Origin: Funneliformis mosseae
Lineage: Eukaryota; Glomeromycota; Glomeromycetes; Glomerales; Glomeraceae
Length of the DNA stretch: 22,133 nucleotides
Direction: 5' to 3'
Assembly: GCA_910592005.1 (NCBI GenBank)
Contig: CAJVPP010001173.1
Location: 1-22,133 of the forward strand
The translations under genes and the position numbers were made by a program. The stretch's first letter is position 1; each line of letters opens with the position of its first letter. Shown here piece after piece: positions 20,685-22,133 of the stretch. Below the pieces are notes generated by a model. That model was not told where the DNA came from. It did no database searches and was given only the letters and a program-made list of their open reading frames with translations.

Positions 20685-20950
20685 TAGGCAATTTCTATTT
20701 ATACACAAGTGTATTATATATAGTCATGTGATACAGCTAACTTTAACATTACTTTTACCAATATAAAGAAATTAAAAAATTATCTATATGATGTCTATAT
20801 GATGGTTAATAAGTGATAAATAAGAATTTTTCACTAAAAAATTTTTGTTTTTGAAATAAATAGTAAAAACTAAAAACAGAGGGATATGACGTTAATGACA
20901 AATATATATTATATGATATAAGTATATACACTTTGTATAAACTTAGAATT
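20685..20950 (+). repeat. Diverged dispersed repeat, copy 2
   Basis: Begins TAGGCAATTTCTATTTATA and ends near TTGTATAAACTTAGAATTTT. It aligns in order with the copy starting 502 bp later: TAGGCAA start, AATATAAAGAAATTAAAAAAT, AAATAAATAGTAAAAA, GGGATATGACGTTAATGAC, and TATGATATAAGTATATACA. The spacing between matching blocks stays at about 498-502 bp, which argues for true homology rather than A/T-rich chance. No coding capacity. Confidence 0.65.
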
Positions 20951-21186
20951 TTCTAAAAATTAATATATCAAATTCTTTTTATATTAAAATCTTTATAAAT
21001 TATATATTTTATTAAATTTTAAAATAATTTAAATTTATATATTTTTAAAAAATTATAAATTAAAATCAAATATTTATATATATTTAATAATATAATTTAA
21101 AAAATAAACTTAATTAAAAAGTAATAATTTTATAATAATTTTATAATATATTATAATTAAAATTATAAAAATTTTATAAAATTTTA

Positions 21187-21452
21187 TAGGCAACTTATAT
21201 TTGTATATAGGTAAATTATATATAAGTTATATAATATAACTGGTATTAATATTATTTTTCGCTAATATTAAAAAATTAAGAAATTAATTATGTAATAAAT
21301 TTAGTATAATGAATAATAAATTTTTATTAAAAAAATTCTAAGTTTTCTAAAATAAATAATATAAATTAAAGGAAAAAGTATGTGACAATAGTGATAAATA
21401 TATCTGTCATATGATCTAAGTATATATATCTTGTATAAATTTAGAAATTTTA
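21187..21452 (+). repeat. Diverged dispersed repeat, copy 3
   Basis: Begins TAGGCAACTTATATTTGTA and ends near TTGTATAAATTTAGAAATTT, about 266 bp, the same length as copy 2. Blocks in common are the TAGGCAA opening, TAATATTAAAAAATTAAGAAAT, TCTAAGTTTTCTAAAATAAAT, GTATGTGACAATAGTGA and CATATGATCTAAGTATATAT. Likely a non-autonomous element or satellite-like unit. Confidence 0.65.
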
Positions 21453-22133
21453 GTTTTATATTATTCGTTTAACAATTTTGTAAACAAATTTGATTATAAT
21501 TTAAAAAATTAATTGTTAATCATAAAAAAATAAAAATTAATAGTATTATCATGAAATTTTCTAATTTAGGTTAGTTATATCCTTAAATATTTATTTAAGA
21601 TAACTATTACTATGATTAAAATGTTAGAATTTGTCTAACTCTTAACTTTATTAAATTTATATATAATTTAATAAATTCATTAAGTATGAAAACTTAAAAA
21701 ATAAAATTACAAATAATTTTAATTAAAGAACTTAAATGATAAATTTAATTATAAATTCTATATTAAACTATATGAAGATACAAAAAACAGAAAATTATAA
21801 ATTTTAATTAATTTCTTTATTATAATATTAAAACTCATACTTGCAAAAGAATTAATTTATAATATACAATAGCGGTTATAAGTATCTGACCCCTCATAAT
21901 TCTTAAAATTAATTAATAATATCTATTAAATTTTTTTTAAAATTTAAGTTTAATACTAACCTTAATAATTTGTAAAATTATAGATTTATATTATGTATAA
22001 TTTAGAAGTTAGATGATCAGTAGATTTTATATTTCAAAAAAAAAATAACTTTTTTATATGTAAATAATTTCATTTTTTATTATTTAACATCTAAACTCCT
22101 TAAATATATAGATTTTTTTTTAATATATTAATT

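Larger units (their letters stand above)
18938..22133. other. Gene-poor A/T-rich flank
   Basis: After the last coding-like exon, base composition drops at once to almost pure A/T for 3.2 kb. No open frame of interest, no splice-consistent gene and no structured RNA gene is visible. It contains three diverged copies of one repeat and a telomere-like block, both listed separately, so the tract looks like decayed repetitive DNA. Confidence 0.6.

Noticed and set aside
1..22133. tRNA, rRNA, CRISPR array or bacterial operon
   Set aside because: No cloverleaf-like sequence, rRNA core or regular direct-repeat/spacer pattern was seen; gene structure is eukaryotic.

Overview
The window looks like nuclear DNA of an early-diverging filamentous fungus, most likely an arbuscular mycorrhizal fungus of the Rhizophagus/Glomus type. 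Reasons: extreme A+T richness with long A and T runs; protein-coding genes cut by many short (about 70-120 nt) GT-AG introns, some with exons of only 4, 18 or 20 nt; fungal protein families; and a decayed LINE-type reverse transcriptase of the kind I associate with Rhizophagus. The genus is an inference from recognition, not a search result.

Layout. Positions 1-5300 are gene-poor: a stop-riddled reverse-transcriptase relic (184-930, minus strand), then almost 4 kb of A/T-only-looking DNA. Positions 5333-18937 form a compact gene island with five recognisable multi-exon genes: an eIF4B/Tif3-like RRM translation factor (+, 5333-7248), an Ssh4/Ear1-like membrane SPRY protein with two PPxY motifs (+, 8076-9560), a complete BRCA2/Brh2 homologue (minus, 14190-10433, 12 exons, 960 aa), an Efm7/Nnt1-type methyltransferase (+, 14370-15479), and an Iml2/TTC39 family protein (+, 16073-18599, with possible further exons to 18937). 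Positions 18940-22133 return to gene-poor A/T-rich DNA, with three diverged copies of one repeat and a short degenerate telomere-like block.

I reconstructed all five gene models by hand from splice sites, reading phase and family similarity; every model closes to a whole number of codons (389, 430, 960, 260 and 602 aa). The genes do not form one pathway. Two act on translation (eIF4B; Efm7 modifies eEF1A), one in endosomal/vacuolar ubiquitin sorting, one in homologous recombination, and one in a poorly understood lipid/inclusion-body family. BRCA2 and EFM7 are head-to-head, with only 179 bp between start codons, so they probably share a promoter; the SPRY gene and BRCA2 converge.

The most interesting item is the compact BRCA2. 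It has three evenly spaced BRC repeats that keep the FxTA tetrad but lack the Phe of the second tetrad, followed by a helical domain, three OB folds and a retained tower region. I found no sign of a wholly new system.
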